This document shows positions 46,645 to 58,566 of a stretch of DNA of 64,000 nt, in pieces. Position 1 is the first letter of the stretch; each line of letters begins with the position of its first letter. The position numbers and the translations under genes are program-made. This stretch comes from Saturnia japonica (Eukaryota; Arthropoda; Insecta; Lepidoptera; Saturniidae): NCBI GenBank assembly GCA_033032175.1, contig CM065307.1, positions 4,650,001 to 4,714,000 of the forward strand. The letters run 5' to 3'. The notes beneath the pieces were generated by a model, which had not been told where the DNA came from, searched no databases, and worked only from the letters and a program-made list of their open reading frames with translations.

Positions 46645-49220
46645 AGCGGGCAAGGGTTTCGGTAGTCTTTATTTAGACGACACACAAAGACACTCTTCTG
46701 ACTGAACTTCTGAACTGACTGAAACAATTAGCAAACATTCAACGAAAGTCCATTACGAGCTAAGACCCAATTAAAAAAAAATAATGATAATTACTCAGAA
46801 TTATTTGTTATGTTTGAACTTTTATCTTACTCACGCATGTTCGAAATAAATAATTTTATCTAATAGTACCGTTCTTATAAATAAGATACGTGGGAATTTT
46901 GTGTCAAGATAAATAATGTGTTTGTTCTAAATTCAAGTCCCAATGGCCTTTGTTCTTACTCGGTGCTTCGTTGAAACGTCACTAAACTGATGAAATTTAT
47001 TGTACAGTTGAATTAAATTACGCTTGAAAGATTTTTTATGAAACATTAATTTTTAGATAAAATTAATAATTTTATGTACTCTCATAATTGGCTCATCATT
47101 TGGTTTAAATCTGAATAAAGAGTCTAAAGTTCCGATATCGCCGAAAATTTACTATGTAAATAATGGCTTTCTCTCCAAGTATGTTTACTTATTTTTCACA
47201 TCTATATTAATAAATCTGTAATTCTGTATGTAAATGTAATTTTTTTAATCAAAATTTCCCTATATGTGTTCTATATAAAGAAAACTGATCACAAATAAGC
47301 GCTTAAAAGAAAATTTGTCTGTCTGTTTGTCCGTTGTATGTCCAGATTTAATTCAAAAACGGCCTCACCGATTCTTATGAAATTTTGTACAAGGGAATCT
47401 TATACCATTGATTAATTGATAGGCTATAAGTATCAAATCAAAATAATCTTTATTCAATTTAGGCCCTAAGAAGGCACTTATGAATTATATTACGTATATG
47501 TCACGTACTTTCACTAATAAATAAATATTTATTTAATTAGCGAGTTTTGTACTCGAAACTCCCGTTGCCATACAGGTTTTTTTTACTGCCTGATCAACAG
47601 GTAAACACAAGTGTTTGTTCCATTTTTCGTTTTCAAAAAAGTCCAACACATTTTAACACGAGATTTCTCTCTCCACTATGTAAAGTTTTACCCTTCATTA
47701 TAACAATAAACTTTACAAAAAAATAACAATAAAATATAGCAGTAACTCTAATAACTATTAACGAAACAATATGAAATAATATTATAAAATCGAAGCGCGT
47801 CGTCATTTCGTGACGTAAGCCAGTACGAGACTAAGATGTTAAAAAAATGGTGTTGCCTACAGTACAACACGGGAGGTTGAGGGGAAGTTGCAGGAGCAGC
47901 GGGCGGAGGGTTGCATTCTAGGCGAGTCTCAACTTATCGCGCACGGATAGTACTTTCTGCGGTGCGAAGAGTTGTGTACGCTACGCTAATTTGAAAAATA
48001 ATAATAATACTTTACCTTCCTATAGGGTAGCTATATATAGGCTGACATATCAATTTAGCTACAATATAAGAATAAATAAAAAAAAACGTCATAATATTGG
48101 CAAGTAGGTACCTACTTGATTTAAATTAGAGTGGATATTATTGCTATAAAAAATTATTTCTACGTGCTAACATTAAAACGGAGTATAATCAAATTTATGT
48201 TTAATATTTGAGATAGTTCATCATAGAAAAAGATACTTCAGCATTTTTTTTATTTTTTACTCTGAGATCAAATACAGATAAGTTGAACAAAACTTATTTT
48301 CTAACTGCTTACGTTTAATATTGAGCTAGTGTACTTATACACATTTATGTCAAAGTCAATTGGATAGATTTTTTTTTACAATCTTCGGAATTCAAACAAT
48401 ACTGTAAAAAGATGGTGGCACTCTCCCGCAACTTAAAATTCATGCTTCTGGATAATGTAATTTATAATTAACTTCATTTGTGTTCAAGAACAAAACAATA
48501 TTACGCAAATTGCCACCAATATTACATAATATATGGCCAAATAGCTAGAAACAACAACATGAACGATCAAGAAGATCCCACCAAAAATTCCTTTAATATC
48601 GTTTAGTGGATGGGAAAGTACTAGCTCAATTATATATCGAGTATAAACAGACCAAATTCAAGCGACGAGCAGATTACACATCACAGATAAATTTAGTTCC
48701 ACCTCTATCTTTGCTCGGAATAACACGTGTTTCAGAATGCATAAAAAAGAATTCATTGTATTCATATCAGCTTTATCTTTGTGTGTGAGGTTTGTTTGTA
48801 AATAAAGTTTTTTTAGTTATTATTTTGTAACAAATTCAATCGTTATTTTGTTTACTGACATCCGCTTTGCCTGGGATTTTAGCGAGTATGATGCTTATTT
48901 TGTAACGTTTATTTACTTAAGATATACAAACTTCACAGCACATTTTCAAAATTATTGTAAAATAATTAGAATATAATTTTAAAGTGCCAATTAAGAAGTA
49001 GTACATAAATTACATTTTATATACCTAATGATAATGATAAGTGTGCATGAATATATTTCAAAATATGGATATTATGTAATGTGTGTATATGTATGCGTGT
49101 GAGTGTTATTAACTTGTGTGCGTATGTGTGATTATTATGTTAGTGTTTTAGATTTCCTGTAAATTACTCCTGAACTAACCTTTTAGAGAGCGACTTGAGA
49201 AACTGCATTAAAAACAAACT
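46645..49220. other. non-coding with repeat fragments
   Basis: A repeat block at about 47200-47440 (CTGTCTGTTTGTCCGTTGTA, ACGGCCTCACCG) is related to 37770-38580. A LINE-like tail is at about 47450-47500 (AATAATCTTTATTCAATTTA). A G+C-richer segment at 47790-47990 could be promoter DNA for gene 2, but no motif proves it. GT-rich DNA lies at 49080-49140. Confidence 0.4.
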
Positions 49221-49270
49221 ATGTATCTTCATATTTCACATTATATAAGATTTTTTTTGTTGCTCAAACA
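49221..49270 (+). CDS. weak candidate for gene 2 exon 1
   Basis: ATG opens 16 codons plus two bases with a hydrophobic stretch (MYLHISHYIRFFLLLK). Length and phase are the same as exon 1 of gene 1. It would join exon 2 at 49716 in frame. The donor is poor (CA|GTCTAT), so this is only a suggestion. Confidence 0.2.
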
Positions 49271-49715
49271 GTCTATATATAATACGATCATTTGACCAAA
49301 ATTAATAGAAAATTTACGAAACAGTTTGTGGTACACTTCACAAAAAAAAAAACGATGAGACAGTTTAATTTTTTAAAATTATCATATTAAATGAGTTCAG
49401 TACTTGGTTTACCAAAATTGTATATTGTTATAACTGTTAAGAATTACAGTAAATTCTTTTATAATGTTAGTACATCATACTTTTAAATACAATAAAATAT
49501 TTCAAACTGTAAAAATATTAAGTTGTTTGTTAGCATTTTTCTAATTTGTTCTTTCTATTAACTACAATGTAATAGAATCCAATAATGCATTATGAAATGG
49601 AGTATGATCATAATTAATGTTGTATATAATTCTTATATACTAGTGTAGAGGTAGAGGCAATACACGTGGAACTTTATTTTATAGTAGTTAATTAAATTTT
49701 TAATTTTAATTTCAG

Positions 49716-49817
49716 TGCGAATGACAAGGAATCTACATTCGTGATAGACAATGATGCAGGCGGCGATGATGCAATGGCCATATTTTTATCGCTACTATAC
49801 GAGAAATATTTTGACGG
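49716..49817 (+). CDS. gene 2 exon 2 (Asp cluster)
   Basis: Acceptor TAATTTCAG, donor GG|GTACGT. The frame upstream meets a stop at once, so the acceptor is required. It is 30 nt shorter than its gene 1 counterpart, at the N-terminal side. Confidence 0.9.
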
Positions 49818-52800
49818 GTACGTTATTTTTTTGTCCTTTTGATACTGAATGATGATACTGTATTGGTTGAAAGAGCTGTTGCTAATTCAACGTTTAATTG
49901 TTGTATTTAAAAAACTACCCCACAATATATTACGTATACGTATGACGTATGTACGTTATGACGTATACGTCATCATATCATTCATCCATTCATTTAACCG
50001 AAAGGCATCACATAGCCCTCCTCGAAGATCATCACAAATACCGATTCCCGCAAGTTTGTTCTTTTTTTCTGACCAACTTCGGAATGTTCTGCTCCTACAC
50101 TACTTCTTCCGATCTTTGTTCTCACTTTTCGGCCCCATGGGCCATACGTTATACGAGCAAAGTATTATAATTAATTATTTCAATATTTTCAGACCCAAGC
50201 TGATAGGTTTGACGACCAGCAACGGCAACACAAATGAAGATAATGTTTGTACCAATAATAAGAAGATTTTGAAAGTGGCTGAAAGACAAGACGTAAGTAT
50301 CACCAATACAGAATAAAGTCTCGGACTGGGGTCGACTAAACTTAGACCAGTTCAACCCTAAAAAGACACAAGTCTGCGCGTTAACTACTAAAGTCACCAT
50401 TTGTCGCAACTCCTCTTTTTGAGAACACTCCCCTGTCTGCCACAGCCAGTATCGGAATACTTGGTATCGTCATTTCGAGTGACGTCCAGTTCCGCGGTCA
50501 GTTGGAAAGTAGGGCCAAATTAGCTTCAAAGAAGCTTGGTGTGCTCAGTAAGGAGAGACGGTACTTCACGTCAACTCATCGTCTAAATCATTATTATACG
50601 CAAATACTGCAGGAGCCCTTCAGTACCGACTACTTCCTTTTGACCGCATTCAGCGTAGGGCGGCTCGAGTTATTGACGATCAAGCTCTTTCCGATCGGCT
50701 TGATCCATTGGCTCTGCGTAGAGATGTTGGTCACTCTGCATCTTCTACCACATTTATCATGGGGAATGTTCCGAGGAATTGTTTGGATTGATCTCGGCTG
50801 CTGAATTTCACCATCGGACATCGCGTCAGAATCGTAAATCCACAACAGTACGTTTCTTAAGGTACTTTTTGCCTCGCACAACCACTCTGTGGAATCAGCT
50901 GTCGCCTGAGATTTTTCTGAGCTGTTATCACCCGGTGACTTTCAAGAAGAGAGCTTATTCTTTCCTAAATGACCGGCAACGCATCTGCGAGCCCTCGGGT
51001 GTTGTGGATGTTTATAGGCAGCGATGATCACTTTACAACATGTGCGCCACCTGCCAGTTTGCCTCCTTTTTACCATAAAAAATACCTTTGCTTTTCAACA
51101 TGATTGCCCTTTAAATAATTTCAGGTTCCTATTTATAGAGGAGCAAAGCTTTCACTAGTGACAACACCTGCAGCCGGAGATTACTACGGGAAGGATGGAC
51201 TAGGAGACAGTGGTGATATATATACAAATTTAATTCCAGCACAAAATGACAGTGCTGTTAATGCTCTTATCACTCTTTCTAAGAAATATGAAGGTAATGC
51301 AAATAAAGTTATTTATCAAATAGATATTTCATTATGCAATTATTATTCTATGGGGTACAGTAATAAATTGTATAGTTCATATCATAGAATTACATGTGAA
51401 GAAACTAACAATTCGAACTGTTATACTGGAATTAATTACAAAATGAATGCTAATATAAAGGATTATGAACGTTTATAAGTGCCTAAATTAATTAATAATC
51501 ATGAACGATAATATAACAACATTTAGAATACAGTCTTATTTGAGGCAAAAAAATATATCTGAGTATATATTAGTATGTAAACACACATTTTGCAAATTCA
51601 TCAGTGGAGCACTTTAAAATAAATTAATTATTATTGAAACTTTTGCCCTATATAAAAAAAACTCTATAATGAGATTTTTAAAAGAAAAAGCAATTATAAT
51701 GCAAAATCAACTACAATCAATTTATAAATTACGATTAAAATAAATACCAAGTTTTAAAACACATTATTGTAAGTGGTATGTGCTTTTTTAGGATCTCTAA
51801 CCGTCATCACTATTGGACCATTGACTAACGTAGCATTAGCAATCAAGTACGACTCGGATTTCTTGAATCGATTGGCTCATCTGTACATTGGAGCTGGACA
51901 CATTCATAGTAAGTTAATCTATTCCAAAGCATTTGTTTCTTTTTCTCAGAATATCTGTTAACATAAATGCATGTACTCCATTCTAAGGATTATAAGGAAA
52001 TACAATAGACATCAAGAAACTGAAATTGCTTTTTGTTTGATTTGGATCTACCTTTTTATAGCTGAACCAATATTGCGTTCAGTTTACACTACTTACTTTT
52101 AAATTAAATATTATCGTAGCTAGTAATGTGGTCACGTTGACAAAATTTAAAACCTTCATAAAATCCAAGAAAGTTATAACAATAATTAAATGTTACAGAT
52201 GACAAGTTTCCTCAAGCGGAATTCAATGCACAGATGGACGTTGAAGCGTATCGAATTATTATGCAAAACGCAAATCCTGACAAAGTAACAATTTTCCCAT
52301 TCTCACAAACTTTAACTTATTGTAATTTTAGTAAGGTAAGTAGACTCTTATTATGCACTAATTACCCTAAATGTATATAACAAAAATGCTATTGACAGTT
52401 GTAACAATCTTCGTTTGTATATCAAAACATTTTCTTAACACACATCAGATATCAATAAAAGATATTCTGGGAAGCGAACGCTTGAACGCGTAAGAAGCCT
52501 GACTGCATACATTATTTAAAATGTTTTTAACTTTAACAAGCAGGCATGCATTCCACCTAATAATAATAACAACTAAAGCTAATCAAATATATAGCCAACC
52601 TCGAATACGACCGCAGTCGAGTTGGAAATCATCTTATTCCATTGCATATTGATAATAATACCCTCCAGATCCGAACAAAGATATTTATAACTGCTGCTTC
52701 ACGGCAAAAAACCTTTTAAAGGATCGCGGCCCTAGAATCAAATATAATCAAGTGACTCATGAGGTATGAGTCGAAAAGCGTCTTACCCTATTGCATATTA

Positions 52801-55800
52801 ACATCAACAGGCTCGAACAGACATAGCGAAATCTGCTTCTTCACAACTGGCAAGTCCTACTGGAGTCCTACTATCATCGTATTTTTATTATTACCTTTCA
52901 TTGCTTTAAAATCTCACCACAGGAATGGAGAGAGAATGTACTTGGCGGTATAAATACAGATATCATCAAAGCCCAGAACAAATTTGAGAAGGTGTCTCTG
53001 ATGAGTCAAAATAGCTGGCCAGCTCTAGATCCCGCAACTATCGCAATGTTCGTGAAACCGAATTTGGTTGATGAATATAAATACTCGAAGAACAGTATCA
53101 TTACGTGCGGTAAGGTTTATTTCGTTTTTTGACTGGGAAATAACTAGGATTGATAACAGTGGTGTTTTGCTCGAGTAGTGGGCCAGATGATGTAGGATGT
53201 TATTAATAAACAGCGTGACTTGTAGACTTACTTTTATTTGACACATTCTGTAGACGACATAACCAACTTAAACCATTGACTCCGTACATAGACAAACTTA
53301 TAACTAGAGATGTGATACAACTATAAACACGGCATAATCCTCTTACAGATTTAATTTAGTTGGTTGGTGGATGATTCTCTTAGATCTCCTAAGTTGAGAT
53401 GGTGGTGGACCTGACGCTGAACTAATCTGGACAATACTAGGTTGGACAAGACTGGGATTGACTGGACTAGACTGGACGAGACTAGGACGGACTGGACTAG
53501 ACTGTATAAAACTAGGATGGATTGGACTAGACTGGACAAGAATAGGTTAAACTGGACTTGAATGGACAACACTAGGTGGAACTGGACTGGACTAGATCAG
53601 AACGTTGAGAAATGGTCTGACTAATACTTGATTGAGGAATTACTAAAGGAGTAGGGTGTGCTAGACCTGATACACTAGTATTAGGGACTGGGATATTTGA
53701 AAGAAGTGGTGCATGAGACATTTGGTTTAAATGGACTTTCTTAATTACACCATCAATAGACACAAGAAACATAACTGGGCTTAAACATTTTATAACTATA
53801 CCCTTATTAATTATACCATTCCTCCCTAAGCGGATTAAAATATTATCATTTTCATTAAATACATTAGAACTAGAATATCTTGTAACAGACTTAGGATTGA
53901 AATAAACATTTAACATTGATAATAATGTTATCTGCAGATACACAATCAACATTGAATTAGGACACCTTTCTGTACTTGTTCTTTGATGGTTTCTATAATT
54001 TAAAAGAAATTTATGAATTGTCTTTATCTAAAATAAGTTTACTCAAAGCTTTTTTTGCAATCCAAACACTCCTCTCAGCAAAACCATTACTTTCGGGATG
54101 ATAAGGAGTACTCTTTGTCACTTTAATATTGAACTTGTTACAAAAATTAATAAAAGAATATGTATCAAATGGTGGACCATTATGTGACACAATTTGTACT
54201 GGTAATCCTACATATGAAAATATTCCACATAACTCTTCTATCACATTCTCTGCATTACATGATTTCAACATATGTTTTATATCTAACCACATAGAATATG
54301 TTCATAATATAATAAGAAATGTTGTTTCTTTAAATAAAATAAAAATCAATATGAACTCTTTCAAAAGGCATGAATGTTTTAGGCCACGGCCTTTTTTTCT
54401 TTATTAGGTTTAAAATTAACAATAGAACAAGACTCACATGTCTGACATTTTGTTTCAATATCTACAGACATTCATGGCCACCAAAATAATGATCTAGCTA
54501 ACATTTTTGAGCGTACAATACCTGGATGACTTTCATGTAAAAGGTTTAGTACATGTTGTTGACACTTTTGAGGTACAATTAACCTTGAACCAAACATAAG
54601 ACAATTTTCATTAATTGTAATATAGTTTCTTATTTTGAAATAGGGACTAATTGCGACATCTTTACAATAATTAGGTCAGCCTTCTTTAGTGAACTTAGTA
54701 ACTTTAACTAACACAGAATCTTCTAAAGTATGTTTTGCAATATCAAACATATAGACAAGTAAGTCATCTAAGCAGCATTACTATTAATTCTGCTGGTTGT
54801 AAGAATTCGCTTATCCTGTGTTCTAAGTTATAATCATAATTCTCAAGAATTAATGCACAATGTTGCAAAAGTTGAGCTGCTAACATTGGTATGCTCTTAC
54901 TAGGGTGTAAAATATACTTAATTGGAGCATTATCTGTAATAAGAGTGAAATGTCGACTCCATAAATATTTGTGAAATTTAGTGACTGCATAAACTATACC
55001 TAAAGCTTCTCTGTCTAACTGAGAATAGTTAAACTGGACTTTAGTCAAAGACTTGACGCATAAACTATTGGCTTCTCTATAGATTTACCATTAATATTAA
55101 TTGAGTGACACAAGACTACCCCTAAACAGACTGGAATTGCATCTGAGTATACAATCAAAGGCAAGGACGGGTTATAATGGACTAAAACATCACTACTAAT
55201 CAACTTTTTCTTACTTAAGGTAAGCAGACTGGCATTCAGGTGTCCGATTCCATTTAACATTATTTCCTGTTAATTGACGCAGTGGTTTAACTAAAGTACT
55301 TAAATTACATATGAAGTTATTATAGAAATTCAACATGCCTAGGTATGATCTTAATTCTTTAACATTTTGAGGACACTTTGCATTGACAATGGCTTCTACC
55401 AAGGACGAGCTAGGTTTCTTACCTTCTCTTGAAATAATGTGACCTAAATACTCTACAGACTCTGAAAACCACTTACACTTATCTGAATTAATCCTCACAT
55501 TATGTTTATTAATTTATCTAACACTTTGACAACAGTATTATAACAATCTATATAATCTTTACCTTTAATTAAAATATCATCACTATAACATACATTATTA
55601 GGTATAGCTGACAGTAATTGATCCATTATTTTTTGAAAAATTGCTGGCGCTGATGCAATTCCATGTATTAAACGTTTGTATCTAAATAACCCTTTATGTG
55701 TATTGACCGTTAACAATTCTTGACTCTGTTCATTGACTAATAATTGTGTATAAGCATCGGATAAATCTAGGACTACAAATACTTTACCCTCTGATATTGT

Positions 55801-57720
55801 GGCAAGCACATCTTCCGGCTTTGGAAGTGGATAAGAATCTACTTTTATATTTAGATTCACTGAACGCTTAAAATCAACAGATATTCTATAATCACCATTA
55901 ACTTTCTTAACTGGTACTAAATGTGATGCCCATTCGGAATAATTGACTTTATATATTTTTCCTTCTTTTTCCAATTTATCTAAATTATCACTGACCACCT
56001 GAACAATATTATAAGGTAACGGGGTATGGTTTTAAAAATACTGGAGTACTATTTTCTTTTAACACAAGTTTTGCTTCAAAACCTATTATATGTGAATCTA
56101 TATTTTTGCTAAACACATTTGAGTATCTTTTCATAAACTGTTGGACAACTGCATATGTATTATTTGACTTCACTTCAGGCTCAATTGCCTTTATATATGA
56201 TTTGTTGTTATTATTATTCATTGACAAAATATTATTTCTTCGCTCTGGGTTTAAAATATCTAACCAATCACGACCAAGTAAAGGTAAAAATGACTTTTTA
56301 CCGGATGTTACTACAAGAGACAATAACTTAGTTGACATATTATTACTATAGAACACTTTGACTTTGATCATACCTACAACTTCAAGAGGACCTGCTACAC
56401 TATTCAATTTCACATTGCATGGCAACAACTTGTGACTTTTAAACTTATTTAAATAACATTGGAAAGAAATAGCAGCACCTGTATCAATCTCCATTTCTAG
56501 TAATGACCTCTCCACATTGACTTTAACAATTTGTGGCTTATGTGAAACATTATTAATATTGTCCAACTTTGTATTCATACAAAAAACACACTTAGGATCA
56601 AATGGAATATCATAAGATATACATATACATATATGTTTGTTTACAATATTGAAAATATACACAGAGACTGATTTAATTTTATATTACTAATCTTGAATAC
56701 CATAGTGACATAAAAATAATGATTTTCTGACATTTCCTTTATCTTCCTGCGGTACATTATTCCAACCAACTTACGAATCTTTGACTGTTATTGTAGAACA
56801 TTGGCAAACTGCCTATAAAATTTCTATTGAACTCCATTGCAGTAGACGATTTGTTAGATCCATTTGACAAATATGACTATAATTATGACTCTTTTACCTC
56901 CATTAATCGCTGGTCGCCATTCTGTGGTGTTTTGCTCGAGTGGTGGGCCAGATGATGAAGGATTTTATTAATAAACAGCGTGACTTGTAGACGTACTTTT
57001 TCCGTCTGAGGCTCCAGGGCCCATAAGACTCTAACAGTATAGTCAGTTATAAAAAAAATTGCCAACTCTTTTTCGTCTAATTATAGTAATTTTCAGAAAA
57101 AGCTATAAAAGGACTACAAATGGGAGAAAGGTATATTTTCTATTTTTTGAATTAATTTCTACACTTCTTCAATTTTTACACTTTTACACTTCTGACGATT
57201 TTGTGTCTACTTAATTTTTGGATACTGTATATTTTTTCTACAGTATATTATAGAATGCTGATTCGAAATATAGTACAATACTATATTAAAATGTGGTTGA
57301 TAACACTAATTGTAAGCAACATTACATAGGTACCTAATCTGTTAAAAAATTTAACAGCGATTCTCTTCAGCGCGTCTCCTCGTGATTTAGGCTTTAGTAG
57401 CTTTCTTCGTGACCGTTTAACGCAATTATTCACGTAAAATTATAAGTACCTCAGTCTTCATGAATGTTTATCTACGTTCGCCGATTAATTTACCTATAGA
57501 GGTGATTGAATGTTAAAAGATTAAACTTAAATTATGTCCTTATATGTCTGTTTGTCCTATTTCAGGTGATAAAAGGGGCATCGTCACCAATGAGTTCGTT
57601 GATAAAAGCGAAGCTAACGTTAGAATTATATATTCTGTTAAAACTGAAGAATATAAACAATTTTTGTCAGATGTGTTCTCTTGTAACGTATTGGAAGATC
57701 ACGGTGTCACAGTGAAATAG
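49716..57720 (+). CDS. nucleoside hydrolase gene 2 (IUNH family), seven exons, first exon not certain
   Basis: Exons 49716-49817, 50193-50292, 51125-51293, 51792-51908, 52199-52335, 52923-53109 and 57566-57720 join in frame to 321 codons plus stop, after a leading split codon. Motifs: IDNDAGGDDAMAIF, GLTTSNGN, KDGLGD, GPLTN, AEFNAQMD and ALDPATIAM. The exon lengths 100, 169, 117, 137 and 187 and all phases equal those of gene 1, so the two genes arose by tandem duplication. As in gene 1, the HGxDGLG His (here Tyr) and the His before the last Asp (here Leu) are missing. The C-terminus is eight codons longer than in gene 1. No in-frame ATG precedes exon 2, so a further upstream exon, probably a signal peptide, must exist. 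Introns hold a BMC1-like LINE and a Ty3/gypsy element. Confidence 0.9.
50193..50292 (+). CDS. gene 2 exon 3
   Basis: Acceptor ATTTTCAG, donor GAC|GTAAGT. Encodes PKLIGLTTSNGNTNED. Confidence 0.9.
50318..51105 (+). pseudogene. BMC1-like Jockey LINE, ORF2 3' fragment
   Basis: Translation in shifting frames gives SIGILGIVISSDVQFRG, KLASKKLGVLSK, YHGECSEELFGLI, AAEFHHRTS and FLPRTTTLWNQL, the order seen at the end of the BMC1 LINE of Bombyx mori. At least three frameshifts. It fills nearly all of intron 3 of gene 2 (50293-51124). Confidence 0.82.
51125..51293 (+). CDS. gene 2 exon 4
   Basis: Acceptor AATTTCAG, donor AAG|GTAATG. Encodes VPIYRGA and YYGKDGLGD. Confidence 0.9.
51294..51791. other. 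gene 2 intron 4
   Basis: A+T-rich. No repeat recognised. Confidence 0.45.
51792..51908 (+). CDS. gene 2 exon 5 (GPLTN motif)
   Basis: Acceptor CTTTTTTAG, donor A|GTAAGT. Encodes TVITIGPLTNVALAIK and LYIGAGH. Confidence 0.9.
52199..52335 (+). CDS. gene 2 exon 6 (EFN motif)
   Basis: Acceptor GTTACAG, donor AAG|GTAAGT. Encodes QAEFNAQMDVEAYRII. Confidence 0.9.
52336..52922. other. gene 2 intron 6
   Basis: No repeat recognised with confidence. Confidence 0.4.
52923..53109 (+). CDS. gene 2 exon 7 (C-terminal Asp)
   Basis: Acceptor CACCACAG, donor G|GTAAGG. Encodes EWRENVLGG and NSWPALDPATIAMF. Confidence 0.9.
53351..56662 (-). pseudogene. Ty3/gypsy pol: protease, RT, RNase H and integrase, several frameshifts
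   Basis: In order on the minus strand: protease with MEIDTGAAIS and LLGRDWL (56009-56662); RT with YPLPKPEDVLATIS, VVLDLSDAYTQL and YSDDILI (55495-55998); thumb with YLGHIISREGKKPS (55211-55498); RNase H with QFNYSQLDREALGIVYAVTK (54764-55260); integrase with TPYHPESNGFAERS (54011-54292), where the second catalytic Asp is replaced by His (SHNGPPF); and a C-terminal chromatin-type tail (53572-53952). The frame is broken at least four times, so it is inactive. Confidence 0.88.
53400..53590 (-). repeat. 30-bp tandem repeats in the pol 3' tail
   Basis: On the minus strand the frame encodes a ten-residue repeat, LVQSILVLYS, LVQSVLVSSS, LVQSIPVLSN, then a degenerate unit. At DNA level this is a GGACTAGACTGGAC-rich block. 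It extends the 3' end of the gypsy coding region. Confidence 0.7.
56908..56919 (-). other. retroelement primer-binding site
   Basis: TGGCGACCAGCG on the minus strand starts four bases after the LTR repeat. It has the TGG start expected for pairing to a tRNA 3' end. Which tRNA is not certain. Confidence 0.6.
57001..57058 (+). mobile_element. Jockey-like LINE 3'-end scrap
   Basis: GGGCCCATAAG, ACAGTATAGTCAGTTATAAA and a run of A match the last 55 bases of the Jockey family. It directly abuts the truncated gypsy LTR. Confidence 0.6.
57566..57720 (+). CDS. gene 2 exon 8 (terminal)
   Basis: Acceptor CTATTTCAG, stop TAG at 57718-57720. Encodes SEANVRIIYSVKTEEYKQFL and ends DHGVTVK. It is 4.46 kb from exon 7 because a retroelement occupies the intron. 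Confidence 0.9.
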
Positions 57721-58275
57721 TCCTAGATAGAGTTGCTTGTTTTTGTGATGAAGAACTGACTACTATAATTTATTAAGATAAACACTTAGCAACATTTAAC
57801 TTTTTGTTATTTTTCATTATTAGTTTCAGACTTTAAATTTTCAGGTGAATATCAACAATTAATAAGAAAAAAAAATCGAATAATTAATGAAACTTACAGA
57901 TAAAATAATTGCTTTTATTTTTATTTTTAACAAAACTAATTTCTTTAACTTCTTGCGATATATATATTTAAATGTTGTGTGTATTTATTAATCTAAAAAG
58001 GTATATGTTACCATAAATTAAAGGCAGTATCTGTATATTTAGGTAAATCAACTTGGAGATGTTTTTTGCATTTATAATAGTGTAATTAATACACACATTG
58101 ACTAAACTGGAATAAACCAGTTACGCTAGCTATCGCTATAGCTCGTATCAGTCGCTTAAAGGAGTGATATACGCACGCGCAAGTACGCGTACTTACAGCT
58201 TGATGACCTTCCTCGCTCGTGTTTTTAATGTACTTTAATATCGCTGAGCTAGTTCGTTGGCGATCCAATAGGTTT
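57721..58275. other. non-coding, downstream of gene 2
   Basis: Presumed 3' UTR and intergenic DNA. No canonical AATAAA was found close to the stop codon. Confidence 0.4.
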
Positions 58276-58366
58276 AAAATTGTGTGTTATCACCACAAGT
58301 CGCAAGCCGCCAATTTATTTCGAAAGCCTATTGGTCCGCAACGCTTGTGGTATTTGACAATTGTGT
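58276..58366. repeat. small inverted repeat
   Basis: ACCACAAGTCGCAAGC and the inverted GCAACGCTTGTGGT, with nested CCAATAGG/CCTATTGG, can fold. It may be a MITE remnant. Confidence 0.4.
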
Positions 58367-58566
58367 AATTTTTGTTTATTTTGGTTCAGAAAATTCTTAA
58401 TCTAGTTTTCACATAATTAATTAAAGGTTTGCAAAATAATTCTTGTCTTTGACAAAAAGTGAATAGACATCTTTTGAGTTAGAGCATTCCATCGTTGGCC
58501 TCATCTTTACTTATTATCGTGTAAGGTTACTTAAAACATCTCTTAAAAATTAAACAAAGTCAATAT

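Larger units (their letters stand above)
53159..57000 (-). mobile_element. Ty3/gypsy LTR retrotransposon, defective
   Basis: A 77-bp direct repeat lies at both sides (53159-53235 and 56924-57000). Inside, on the minus strand, are a primer-binding-site-like TGGCGACCAGCG (56908-56919), protease, RT, RNase H and integrase remnants, and a repetitive tail. There is no gag: only about 250 bp separate the primer site from the protease frame. The 3' LTR may extend to about 53345, while the 5' LTR appears cut short at 57000 by a Jockey-like tail. The element sits antisense in intron 7 of gene 2. Confidence 0.85.

Noticed and set aside
47790..47990. Promoter or first exon of gene 2
   Set aside because: The DNA is richer in G+C but no ATG with a phase-2 donor or clear core promoter was found, so it is not called as a regulatory feature.
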